Source: Brucella oryzae (GTDB lineage Bacteria > Pseudomonadota > Alphaproteobacteria > Rhizobiales > Rhizobiaceae). Taken from it: a DNA stretch of 64,000 nucleotides. Both the position numbers and the translations under genes were made by a program. Position 1 is the stretch's first letter; each line of letters starts with the position of its first letter. The stretch lies in the NCBI GenBank assembly GCA_012103035.1, contig JAAVLL010000001.1:431501-495500 (forward strand). Reading direction: 5' to 3'. The notes beneath the pieces are model-generated. The model saw only the letters and a program-made list of their open reading frames with translations. It ran no database searches and was not told the DNA's origin. This document shows positions 19,978 to 29,410 of the stretch, one piece after another.

Positions 19978-19987
19978 TTATAGATAA
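19978..19987. promoter_or_regulatory. BioR operator of bioR (autoregulation)
   Basis: A second exact TTATAGATAA lies 5 bp upstream of the bioR start codon. Binding here would block bioR transcription or initiation. Only one copy is visible. Confidence 0.85.
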
Positions 19988-20200
19988 TATGCTTTGCCTG
20001 TTGGGTCGAGCGATATTGCCTTTATTGACAGAGAATCGGGGCAGCAGCGCTTTTGCTGGACGAATGAGCTTGAATTCCTTATAACGCCGCCATTCTGCAC
20101 GGAAAGCACTGTGGCCCCATTGCGGCCCTTCTCTGCTTGATCTCTGTTTCATGCGTGACGCTTTCTCCGTGCGCAGCATTTTAAACAGAACAGGGGTGCC

Positions 20201-20947
20201 ATGGCCGGCCATTCACAGTTTAAGAATATCATGCACCGCAAGGGCCGTCAGGATGCGGTGCGGTCGAAAATGTTTTCCAAGCTCGGGCGCGAAATCACCG
20301 TTGCTGCCAAGCAGGGTCTGCCTGACCCTGCAATGAACCCGCGTTTGCGTCTGGCGATCCAGAACGCCAAGGCGCAGTCCATGCCGAAGGACAATATCGA
20401 GCGCGCCATCAAGAAGGCTGCCGGTAATGACGGCGAGAATTATGATGAAGTGCGCTACGAGGGCCGTGGTCCCGGTGGCGTATCGGTCATCGTGGAAGCA
20501 CTGACGGATAACCGCAACCGCACGGCATCGAATGTGCGCGCAGCCTTCACGAAGTCGGGCGGATCGCTGGGTGAAACGGGCTCGGTTTCCTTCATGTTCG
20601 ACCGCGTCGGTGAGATCGTCTACAAGGCTTCCGTCGGCGACGCCGACAAGGTCATGGAAGCGGCCATCGAAGCCGGTGCCGACGATGTACAGTCCGGTGA
20701 GGAAGAACACGTCATCATCTGCGCCTTCGAGGATATCGGCGAAGTGTCCAAGGCTCTGGAAGCTGCTCTCGGTGAAGCCGAATCGATCAAGACGATCTGG
20801 AAGCCGCAGACCAATACCGAACTGGACGAGGAAAAGGCCCGTTCCGTTCTCAAGCTTCTCAACGTGCTCGAAGATGATGACGACGTGCAGAACGTCTACA
20901 CCAACTTCGAAGTCAGCGACGAAGTCATGGAAAAGCTGAGCGCCTGA
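20201..20947 (+). CDS. yebC: YebC/PmpR-family regulator
   Basis: Intact 248-residue YebC (TACO1-like) protein beginning [20 protein letters not shown]. Family motifs are [45 protein letters not shown] and the acidic C-terminal domains. YebC proteins act as transcriptional regulators, and recent work links them to ribosome stalling at proline tracts. It is monocistronic with its own terminator. In many proteobacteria it adjoins ruvC; here ruvC lies 11 kb away. Confidence 0.95.
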   Translation: MAGHSQFKNIMHRKGRQDAVRSKMFSKLGREITVAAKQGLPDPAMNPRLRLAIQNAKAQSMPKDNIERAIKKAAGNDGENYDEVRYEGRGPGGVSVIVEALTDNRNRTASNVRAAFTKSGGSLGETGSVSFMFDRVGEIVYKASVGDADKVMEAAIEAGADDVQSGEEEHVIICAFEDIGEVSKALEAALGEAESIKTIWKPQTNTELDEEKARSVLKLLNVLEDDDDVQNVYTNFEVSDEVMEKLSA

Positions 20948-20969
20948 TTTCGACGCTCACGGATTTTTG

Positions 20970-20996
20970 AAACTCCCGGCTTGTCCGGGAGTTTTT
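20970..20996 (+). terminator. yebC terminator
   Basis: AACTCCCGG and CCGGGAGTT stem with the loop CTTGT, followed by TTTTT, 23 bp after the yebC stop. Confidence 0.85.
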
Positions 20997-21018
20997 GCAG
21001 GCAGTGGAAACCGGCAAT

Positions 21019-21044
21019 AAAAACCCCGCCGAAGCGGGGTTTTT
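21019..21044 (-). terminator. rpmE terminator
   Basis: AAAAACCCCGC and GCGGGGTTTTT stem with a CGAA loop, just downstream of the minus-strand rpmE stop at 21062. T runs occur on both strands. Confidence 0.85.
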
Positions 21045-21061
21045 GAACCATGCAAACCGGA

Positions 21062-21283
21062 TTAGATGCCGAGATTGCCGAAACGGTTCTTGAACTTGGT
21101 AACGCGACCGCCGCGATCAAGCAGTGTCTGCGAGCCGCCCGTCCAGGCCGGATGGGTGGTCGGGTCGATATCGAGGTTCATCGTATCGCCTTCCTTGCCC
21201 CAAGTCGAGCGGGTCATGTATTCGGTGCCATCGGTCATCACGACCTTGATGGTGTGGTAGTCGGGATGGATATTGGCTTTCAT
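21062..21283 (-). CDS. rpmE: 50S ribosomal protein L31
   Basis: Intact 73-residue L31 with [37 protein letters not shown] and KFKNRFG. It lacks the CxxC zinc-ribbon cysteines of zinc-dependent L31, so it is the zinc-independent form. It is monocistronic, with its own terminator. Confidence 0.95.
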
Positions 21284-21454
21284 CTTCTCAATCCTGAAAG
21301 TCTGGGGAGAAAAGCGCAGCCTTGACTATCGAAACTGCGGCACTTTCGCCCAATGGCAGATATGAAGACCCATTACCTATAGGCAACGGCTTCCAAAAGG
21401 GTTGGCGAGCCTATACATCAGGCGCACGGCAATAACAAGGGCGCAATCATAAGA

Positions 21455-23280
21455 ATGGCCGACCGGGATACTGAAATTGATATGAATCACGAATTGACTA
21501 CAGAAGAAAGCCGCAAACGCCGCTCGCTGAAGCCTCTGAAACGAATGATGCCGTTTCTGGCGCCCTATAAGGGGCTGGTTGTAGGCGCGCTGTTTTCGCT
21601 GGTTCTGGCCGCAATGACGACCCTTGCCGTGCCCGTCGCGCTGCGGCGCATGATCGACCATGGCTTTACCGGCTCGAATGCGATCTTCGTCAATAATTAT
21701 TTCGGTATGCTGGTGCTGCTGGCGCTCATTCTCGCGCTGGCGTCTGGCCTGCGCTATTTCTTCGTGATTTCGCTCGGCGAGCGGGTGGTTGCGGATCTGC
21801 GCAATGCGGTCTTTTCGCATGTGACGGCGCTTTCGCCGGAATTCTTCGACCGGTCGCAGTCCGGCGAAATCGTTTCGCGCCTGTCCTCCGACACGACACA
21901 GATCAAGTCAGTGGTGGGCGCTACGGCCTCTGTCGCTCTGCGCAACATGATTTTGGGTGTCGGTGCGCTGGCGATGATGGTTGTTACAAGCCCGAAGCTT
22001 TCCGCTCTGGTCATTGCCGCTATCCCGATCATCGTTATTCCGCTTATTGCCTTCGGGCGTTCGGTGCGTCGCCGCTCCCGCATGACGCAGGACATGCTGG
22101 CGAACGCCAATGCCTATGCCAGTGAACAGATTGGCGCGATGCGCACCTTGCAGGCTTTCACCAACGAGGACATGGTGGTTGGGCGCTTCGGCAGTGCGGT
22201 GGAGAAGGCCTTTCAGGCGGCACGATCCTCCATTCAGGCGCGCGCAATTCTGACGGCTTTCGCCATTTTTCTGATCTTTTCAAGCATTGTTGCTGTGCTC
22301 TGGTTCGGTTCGCGCGATGTGCTGGCAGGTACGATGACTGCCGGTACGCTTGGTCAGTTCGTGCTATATGCAGTGTTCGCGGGCAGTTCCTTCGGTGCCT
22401 TGTCGGAAGTGGGTGGGGAACTGGCGCAGGCAGCAGGTGCGACGGAACGGCTTGTCGAAATTCTGGACGAAGAGCCCGGTATTGCTGCGCCAGCCCGGCC
22501 AGTTGCCATGCCGATGCCGCCGCGTGGCGAGATAGTGTTCGATTCGGTACACTTCTCCTATCCGACACGACCGGATGCGCCGTCGCTCAATGGTGTCAGC
22601 TTCACTGTGAAGCCCGGCGAGACGGTCGCGATTGTCGGTCCCTCGGGTGCAGGCAAGAGCACGATCTTCGCGCTCGTCATGCGCTATTACGATCCGCAGT
22701 CGGGTAAGATCCTGATCGACGGCGTGGCTTTGCCTGATGCCGACCCACAGGCCGTTCGTGCGCGCATCTCAACCGTGCCGCAGGACGTCGCGATTTTCGC
22801 TACCAGCGTGCGGGAAAACATCGCCTTCGGTAGACCCGGAGCGAGCGACGAGGAGATTGTGGCAGCGGCAAGGCAGCCCTTGCGCATGATTTCATCATGG
22901 CGCTCGACAAGGGCTATGACACGGAAGTGGGTGAACGCGGGGTGACGCTTTCAGGCGGCCAGCGCCAGCGCATTGCCATCGCGCGGGCAATCCTCCGTGC
23001 TGCACCCATCTTGCTGCTCGACGAAGCGACATCGGCGCTTGATGCCGAAAGCGAGATGCTTGTGCAAAAGGCTCTGGACGGCTTGATGGCTGATCGCACG
23101 ACGCTTGTCGTTGCTCACAGACTTGCGACTGTGCTCAAGGCCGACCGCATTCTCGTACTCGACCATGGCCATATTGTCGAAGAAGGCACGCATCAAAGCC
23201 TTGTCGAAAAGGGCGGTATCTATGCCCGTCTGGCCAAGCTGCAATTCGAGGCCGGGGCAGGCGCCTTCACCGCCAAATAA
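21455..23280 (+). CDS. ABC exporter, fused membrane and ATPase domains (MsbA-like)
   Basis: Half-size ABC exporter of about 608 residues. Six membrane helices occupy residues 30-310 ([19 protein letters not shown] and others). The nucleotide-binding domain has the Walker A motif GPSGAGKST near 395, the Q-loop region, signature LSGGQRQR, Walker [13 protein letters not shown] and the switch His in VVAHRLATV. One base is lost near 22878 (GGCAGCCC), joining VAAARQA to [11 protein letters not shown]. The substrate is not evident; lipid A-type lipids or drugs are exported by relatives. The start may be 21455 or 21482. Confidence 0.9.
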
Positions 23281-23283
23281 AAA

Positions 23284-23303
23284 CGGAGGGTCTTGCCCTC
23301 CCG
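23284..23303. terminator. Weak hairpin between the ABC exporter and the OmpA-like gene
   Basis: CGGAGGG and CCCTCCCG can pair around TCTTG just after the stop codon, followed by TTCTGTCTTT. It lies between converging genes. Confidence 0.5.
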
Positions 23304-23311
23304 TTCTGTCT

Positions 23312-24341
23312 TTATCGCTCGGTTAGTTTCAGCTCGATGCGCCGGTTTTGGCGCGGGCATCGGGTGTATCGGAGGCGTCGAGCGGCTGATATTCCCCGAA
23401 GCCAGCTGCAACGAGCCGATTGGCCGGGACGCCATTGGCGATCAGGAATTTGACCACGGCGGTGGCGCGGGCTGATGAAAGCTCCCAGTTGTCGCGGAAG
23501 CGCCCCGTACCTGCCAGCGGCACGTCGTCGGTATGGCCGTCCACACGAAGCACCCAGTTGATGTCGTCAGGTATTTCCTGATTGAGCTGAACCACCGCAT
23601 CGGCGAGTTTCTTCATCTCGATCTGGCCAGCAGGATTGATATCGGCTGAGCCCGTGGGAAACAGCACTTCTGACTGGAAAACGAAACGGTCGCCGACAAT
23701 ACGGATATTTTCCTTGTCCGACAGGATTTCCGCAGACGACCGAAGAAATCGGAACGATAGCGATTCAGCTCCTGTACACGCTGCGCCAGCGCGACATTCA
23801 GGCGGCGACCGAGATCGGCTATCTTGGCATTCGATTCGCGGTCCCGGCTTTCAGAAGCATTGAGCGCGTCTTCAAGCGCTGCGATCTGCCGGCGAAGCGC
23901 TGAAATCTGCTGGTTCAGCAGCTCCACCTGACTGAGCGCGCGGGCGCTAACCTGCTTTTCGGCATCAAGGCTTTCGGACAGTTCACCGGCACGCTTTTCT
24001 GCTGCAGCACCAGCACCGCTGCCTTCGTTCAAAAGGCTTTGCAGGCGCGAACGCTCACTTTCCGCGCTGGACAGCGAAGCCTGCAGATTGGCGATGGTAT
24101 CCTGCATGTCTTGCGAATTGCTGCGCTCAAGCGACAGAAGCTGCGTCAATTCCTGTATCTGGCTGTTGAGGCGTGCAAGCACGCTGTCCTTGTTGTTGAC
24201 CTCGCGGCTGAGCAGGAATTGTGCCAGCACGAAGACGGTGAGCAGGAACATGATTGCGAGCAGCAGCGTCGTCAGGGCATCGACGAAGCCCGGCCAGTAA
24301 TCGACATGCCTCTGTGAGCGGCGGTTGCGGGCGAGGGACAT
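23312..24341 (-). CDS. MotB/OmpA-like peptidoglycan-binding protein
   Basis: A protein of about 343 residues. A short cytoplasmic N-terminus is followed by one membrane helix (DALTTLLLAIMFLLTVFVLAQ, residues 21-40) and a long coiled coil (residues 45-190, LNSQIQELTQLLSLERSNS and similar). A C-terminal OmpA domain follows (LRVDGHTDDVPLAGTGRF, ELSSARATAVVKFLI). Bases are lost near 23735 and 23347. The corrected tail is NRRIELKLTER. It lies 6 bp downstream of the MotA-like gene and resembles the stator pair MotA/MotB. No flagellar genes are nearby, so an energised envelope complex is more likely. Confidence 0.85.
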
Positions 24342-24347
24342 GGCGGC

Positions 24348-25394
24348 TTACTCCGCCTTGTCCGAGCGCTCGGATTTGTGGTCATGCGAGCGCTCACCGA
24401 TGGCCTTGGTCAGACGATCAAGCGTCTGGCGGATCGCTTTCTGCTCGTCGGCCTGTTTTTCCACCCAGTCACGCATGATCTGCTGTTCGCTGCGCATGTT
24501 CTTGACGAGGCCCTGTATGCCTTCTGCGAGATTGGCCAGCGCTGCCGTAGTGCGCTGCGTGGGTGCGTCGCCACCATGCAGGTTCTGCAGCCTGTCAGCC
24601 AGAACGCGGATTTCTTCCGTACCGCCATTCGGATCGGCTCCGATATCGGAACCGAGATCGGTGACGGAGGAAAGCCAGTTCTCCAGTTCCGTATAGAAGC
24701 GGTTTTGCGCCCGGCCCGCCTGAAGATCGAGGAAGCCGAGAATGAGCGAGCCGGAGAGACCGAACAGCGACGATGAGAAAGCCGTACCCATGCCGGAAAG
24801 CGGAGCCTGCAGGCCCGCCTTCAACGCATCGAGAACGTCGCCGGTGCTGCCGGAATTGGGATCGAGCGTCTGAATGGTGCGCCCGATGGACCCAACCGTT
24901 TCCAGAAGGCCCCAGAATGTGCCGAGAAGTCCGAGAAAGACCAGAAGCCCGATCAGATAGCGCGATATATCCCGGCTTTCATCGAGACGCGTCGCGATGG
25001 AATCGAGGATCGAGCGCATGGACGCAGTGGAAAGCGCCATCGACTGGCGGCGGCCGATCAAAGCGCGCATGGGGCCAGCAGGACGGGTGGGCGTGTCGTG
25101 CCGTCACGGTCACCGTCGCGGAATGAATTAACCCAACGGATTTCGGGGAGGAGGCGCAGCACCTGTCCGAAGGCGAGCAGGATGCCGACCAGCAGAACGC
25201 CGAGGATCAGACCGTTGAGACCGGGATTGGTGACGAAGAAAGTGTGGATCTGGCGCATCAGGATCGCGGCCAGAAAGGCAACGATAATAATGAAGATCAC
25301 CATGGACAGAATGACGATGCGCGGGCTCGACAGGCGGTAGGGGTCGAAATTGCGTCCCTCGTCCAGACGGTCCGGAAAGTCTCAAATCGCTCAT
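24348..25394 (-). CDS. MotA/TolQ/ExbB-type proton channel protein
   Basis: A membrane protein of about 350 residues. Helices are near residues 25-45 (IVILSMVIFIIIVAFLAAI) and 60-80 (GLILGVLLVGILLAFG). The MotA/TolQ core follows: YLIGLLVFLGLLGTFWGLLETV and GMGTAFSSSLFGLSGSLILGFLDLQ. A C-terminal coiled-coil region follows (residues 250-345). Frame breaks near 25075 and 25380 are one-base losses. It is upstream of the MotB/OmpA-like gene by 6 bp, so the two form an operon. The pair probably uses proton motive force to act on the cell wall. Confidence 0.83.
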
Positions 25395-25547
25395 GCGTTG
25401 CGCTCCATGGTCGCGTGTTTGAACAGGAGCCTACTTCATTAATTCATGAAGCGGAATCGTCTGGATACGAAAAATGAAGGCAAAATGCTTCAGCGCGCCG
25501 CTTTCACACGACGCGCTGAATTGAAAACTGATAATGCCGGAATTAGA
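25395..25547. other. Intergenic hairpin region downstream of the IMPase gene
   Basis: TTCAGCGCG (25489-25497) pairs with CGCGCTGAA (25512-25520). It lies just past the inositol monophosphatase stop codon on the minus strand and is a likely terminator or mRNA 3' hairpin. Confidence 0.45.
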
Positions 25548-26339
25548 TCAGATCGGCTTATTAATCGTCTTCAACAAGGCTTTCTGAATGACCTCATTGC
25601 CTGCAACGATGGTTTTGGTGCCGAAAATATCCTGTCCGCCGCTCTTGTCCGAGACAAAACCTCCGGCTTCGCGGATCATCAGCATGCCCGCGCCGAGGTC
25701 CCAGGGATGCATGCCGTCTTCCCAGAAGCCATCCAGACGGCCGCCCGCGACATAGGCGAGATCAAGCGCGACGGCTCCCATGCGGCGAATGCCTGCCGTT
25801 TCAGCCATGACGTTGCGCAGTTCGACCAGATAATGGCCATGATGACCGCGGCCCAGATGCGGGATACCCGTTCCGATGACGGAATCGACCAGCTTGTTGC
25901 GCGATGCGACGCGCAGGCGACGGTCGTTCAGGAATGCACCGCCACCGCGTTCGGCGGTGTAGAGTTCGTCCATGGCCGGATTGTAGATGACGCCGGCAAC
26001 GATCTGCCCCTGTCGCTCGAGTGCGATGGAGACTGCGAAAACCGGAATGCCGTGCAGGAAATTCGTGGTGCCGTCGAGAGGATCGACCAGCCAGCGGTGC
26101 TGTCCGTCCTTGGATTCAACCTCACCGGATTCTTCCATCAGGAAGCCATAATCCGGGCGGGCGCGGCTCAATTCCGTGTAGACGATCTTTTCGGCGCGGC
26201 GGTCTGCCTGGCTGACATAGTCGCCGGGGCCCTTGAGAGAAACCTGAAGATTCTGGACTTCGCCAAAATCACGGGCGAGGCTGCGGCCGGCCTTCATAGC
26301 GGCCTGTACCATAACGTTGAGAAGGGCTGAGCGGGCCAT
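25548..26339 (-). CDS. Inositol monophosphatase family protein (SuhB-like)
   Basis: Intact 263-residue Mg-dependent phosphatase. Metal sites are LMEESGE (residues near 68), the signature WLVDPLDGTTNFLHG near 83 and the C-terminal WDLGAGMLMIREAGG. The start at 26339 gives MARSALLNVMVQAAMKAG, the family N-terminus, with an AAGGAC SD. A longer in-frame ATG at 26516 encodes no family sequence. Substrates may be inositol phosphate, 3'-phosphoadenosine phosphates or fructose bisphosphate. It is upstream of no other minus-strand gene within 150 bp. Confidence 0.9.
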   Translation of the reverse strand: MARSALLNVMVQAAMKAGRSLARDFGEVQNLQVSLKGPGDYVSQADRRAEKIVYTELSRARPDYGFLMEESGEVESKDGQHRWLVDPLDGTTNFLHGIPVFAVSIALERQGQIVAGVIYNPAMDELYTAERGGGAFLNDRRLRVASRNKLVDSVIGTGIPHLGRGHHGHYLVELRNVMAETAGIRRMGAVALDLAYVAGGRLDGFWEDGMHPWDLGAGMLMIREAGGFVSDKSGGQDIFGTKTIVAGNEVIQKALLKTINKPI

Positions 26340-26355
26340 TTCATTGTCCTTGTAA

Positions 26356-26391
26356 GCATGATCCCGTAGCGTGGATTTTGGAGGGATCACG
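26356..26391. repeat. Imperfect palindrome
   Basis: GCATGATCCC to GGGATCACGC around a central CGTAGCGTGGATTTTGGA. It shares the GATCC/GGATC core with the 13437-13484 palindrome. It lies in the leader of the IMPase gene. Confidence 0.5.
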
Positions 26392-26492
26392 CAGTTAGTT
26401 ATAAAAGGGAGCGAACATCCAGCCAGAAACATATGCGGCGGACGGTCGGGGAATTGAGCGATCTGAGAAAGAACGGTCGCAATTGTTGCGAC

Positions 26493-26516
26493 ATGCGGCG
26501 TCCGTGGACGCCGCAT
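26493..26516 (-). terminator. efp terminator
   Basis: Perfect stem ATGCGGCGTCC with GGACGCCGCAT, loop GT, 11 bp downstream of the efp stop on the minus strand. Confidence 0.65.
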
Positions 26517-26527
26517 AATCGGGCGGC

Positions 26528-27087
26528 TTAAGCGCGGCTGACGTAGGTCAGTTCGTTGGTGTCGACGATCACGCGCTCGCCGGATTCGATGAATGGCGGA
26601 ACGAGGATGCGGATACCGTTTTCGAGCACAGCCGGCTTGTAAGACGAGGCAGCGGTCTGGCCCTTGACGACCGGATCGGCTTCGGTGATGGCGAGCGTGA
26701 CCTGATCCGGCAGGCGGATGCCGATCGGCTTTTCTTCATAAAGTTCGACCGTGACCATCATGCCGTCCTGCAGGAAGGCGGAACGGTCGCCGACGAAATC
26801 CTTGGCCGCTCAAGCTGTTCGTAGGATTCGGTGTCCATGAAGATCAGCGCTTCGCCCTGTTCATAGAGGAACGAGAAATCCTTCTGTTCCAGACGAACGC
26901 GCTCGACGGTTTCGGCAGCGCGGAAACGTTCGTTGAGCTTGGTGCCGTTGATGAGGTTCTTGAGTTCGACCTGATTGTAGGCACCGCCCTTGCCAGGCTT
27001 GACGGCGTTGGTTTTGACCGCAACCCACAGGCCGCCAGCATGTTCGATGACATTGCCGGGGCGGATTTCGTTACCATTGATCTTCAT
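26528..27087 (-). CDS. efp: Elongation factor P
   Basis: EF-P rescues ribosomes stalled at polyproline stretches. The 186-residue product starts [19 protein letters not shown]. The modification-loop lysine is in [18 protein letters not shown] (K near residue 32-34). The domain II motif is EQLERPKDFVGD and the C-terminus has [16 protein letters not shown]. One C is lost near 26810, giving CGGCCAAGG where CGGCCCAAGG is expected. The window does not show the modifying enzyme, so the EpmA-type lysylation state is unknown. Confidence 0.95.
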
Positions 27088-27288
27088 GAGCTTGATCCGG
27101 AATGAAAATGTGAAACCATGTGCGGTTCGGCGACGACGAAAAGCAACCTCCCGCTTATATACGCGGAGATTGCGCACCTGCCTTATACTCGAACCGCGAT
27201 AATCGCGTCTCCAAGACCATAAAACTGCGCCTTGTGCAAGCCTGAGCGCGAAAAGAGAGCTCGTCCGGCCAGAAAATTCGCCCAAAAA

Positions 27289-28340
27289 TCAGCGAACGCG
27301 CAGATTGTTGGCAGTTTCTATGGCCTGCTTGATCTGATCGTCAGCCAATCCGTCCATCATATCATTGAGGTCCGGCGCGCGGAAACCGGCGCGCTGGGCG
27401 ACGATATACCAGGCCGCAGCCTTCACGAGATCGCCTTCGGTGCCGATGCCATCGCGATAGAGGCGGGCGAGCCATGCCTGCGCCATCACCATGCCGCGCT
27501 GCGCACCAAGACGCATCCAGCCAAACCCCTGTTCGTAGTCGCGGTCGCCGCCGCGTCCCTCGATCAGCCAGCGACCGAGATCGAACTGCGCCGTATCGTA
27601 GCCTTGCGCCGCTGCGAGCAGGAGATAGGTGCGCGCCTTCTTGTCATCGCGGGGAATAGTGGGGTGCCATTGGCATAGATCTGGCTGATCGCATATTGCC
27701 CGTCAGCCAGTTTGGCTTCCGCCGCCTTCTCGAACCATGGGACGGCAAGGTCCAGCCCCGGCTTGCCCGGCGTTTTCACCATCAGCATCTGGCCGTAATT
27801 GAACTGGGCCATGGCATTGCCGCCTTCGGCCGCTTTCTTCATCAGTTTCTCGGCCTTGACGGGGTCCTTCGCGACATAAGTGCCCTGAAGCAGCAGCGCT
27901 GCATAACGGAACTGCGCTTCGACAACTCCATTGTTGGCGGCTTTTTCATACCACTGTGCCGCCAGTTTCTGGTTGGCGGGGACACCAAGACCGCGCGCAT
28001 AAATTTCTGCCAGAAGTGTTTGCGATGCCGGGTCGCCCTTTTCCGCCTGCGGTTTGGCCAGATTGAAGGCGGTCAGATAAAGGCCGCGCTGAAACGCGCC
28101 GAAAGCTTCGTCTGCCGGCTTGTCGCCGAAGCGGCTCGGATCGATGGGCGGCATCGGTTCCGTGGTCGCCGGTTGCGGCAGCATGACCGGTTTGGCGGGC
28201 TTGTCGGCCTTCTTGTCCTGGTGATTACCCTGCTGGCTGCTCTTCTGACCGTGGACCGGCTCGCCCGCGGCCAAAGCGGGGAGGACCGGCAGCGCGAATG
28301 TCAGAATGGCAGCGAGAAGAAATCTGTTCTTCATGGGCAT
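27289..28340 (-). CDS. Sel1-repeat (TPR-like) secreted protein
   Basis: A protein of about 350 residues with a signal peptide (MKNRFLLAAILTFALPVLPALA). A Lys/Pro-rich linker follows, then five or more Sel1-like repeats (ASQTLLAEIYARGLGVPANQ, AQFRYAALLLQGTYVAKD, AMAQFNYGQMLM, AQAWLARLYRDGIGTEGD). The start at 28340 (MPMKNR) has AAGGT at the right spacing; 28334 is an alternative. One base is lost near 27660. Sel1 solenoids mediate protein contacts, often in the periplasm. It lies 22 bp downstream of the ThiE-like gene and is probably cotranscribed. Confidence 0.85.
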
Positions 28341-28362
28341 CGGCAAGACCTTGATGAAAGGA

Positions 28363-29026
28363 TCAGTTTTCAAAGCGCGGCGCTTTTTCGTCAAGCAGCC
28401 GGTTGGCTTCCGCGATAGCTTTTGCCGGGTCTTCGGCGTCGAAGACGGCGCGTCCGAGGGCCACGAAATCCGCGCCGGTTTCGGCTGCGGGGATAATGCT
28501 TTCCAGCGCGCTGCCAGCTTGCGCAATGCAGGGTATCTCCACCATCTGCGCCCACCATTCGGCCAGCGACAGGTTGCGCGGATGGGCGTCCGGCTTGTTG
28601 TCCGCGCCGATCTTGCCGAAAAGACGTAATCGGGCTGCAATTCGCCGATTTCCATCGCGCCATGGCGGTCGCGCAGATTGCCTGTGCCGACAATCATCTT
28701 CGGCGTGTGTTTTCTATCGCCTCGGCCAGATCGGCGGCCTTGCCTTCAATGTGGATGCCGTCCGCCCCGACGCGTCCTGCGATGCGCGTATCGTTGAGGA
28801 TCAGCGCTGCGGCGCCTTTCTCCTGAATGACGGGAATGGCCCTTTCGGCTGCGGCCTGAAAGGTGGCCTCGTCGAGATCGCCGGTGTCGAGAATGACGCT
28901 TGCGACGTCACCGCCCGAGAGCGCCGCCGTCAAAAGCTTGGCGAGGGCCGCGCCGTCGGCAAGCGGTGGCGCAACCAGCACGATGCGGCAGCGATCTGTT
29001 TCAGTCTGGTGAGCGGGCGTGTTCAT
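28363..29026 (-). CDS. ThiE-family thiamine phosphate synthase-like protein
   Basis: A TIM-barrel protein of about 222 residues in the thiamine phosphate synthase/TenI superfamily. It begins MNTPAHQTETDRCRIVLVAPP and shows GAAALILNDTRIAGRVGADG (phosphate-binding strand), CIAQAGSALES and ADFVALGRAVFD. Bases are lost near 28710 and 28620. It differs from canonical ThiE in having TIAQAG rather than the usual (V/A)AIGGI strand motif, so a true thiamine role is unproven; TenI-type or a divergent ThiE are alternatives. No other thi genes are near. Confidence 0.7.
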
Positions 29027-29410
29027 GAGCCAAGCCTAACGGGAAAAACATGATGGAATTCGGGCAATAGAAGCGTTCTGTTTATCGGAAACAGAAGCGG
29101 CACTCTATCTATTTGTTTTATTGCATTTATGCGACGCAACCGGGCTTCCGCAAGTATTCATTGGCAAAACGCTTTTGGGTTCCCGCGCGTACGGGCTGGC
29201 ATAATGTTATCCACTGGAACGAAAGTTGATCGGAACCAACCCGGTTCTGCCGGGATTAACGGGTATATAACCCACATCAATACTGGGCACTGACGCCCTG
29301 GAAAACGTGTGGAACTGTTCCGGCCACCCATCCGGAATAACACGAAGAAGATTGGAAAGTCTTGCAGTCCCAAGTGCAGGTGCTTTCCTCAAAGATAGGC
29401 AGGCTGGTAA
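29027..29410. other. Leader region upstream of opgC
   Basis: This 384-bp gap divides the ThiE-like and opgC genes, which are divergent. It has one fair hairpin, AACCCGGTTCTGCCGGGATT, near 29240-29260. No conserved gene is visible. Probable promoters for both directions lie here. Confidence 0.4.
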
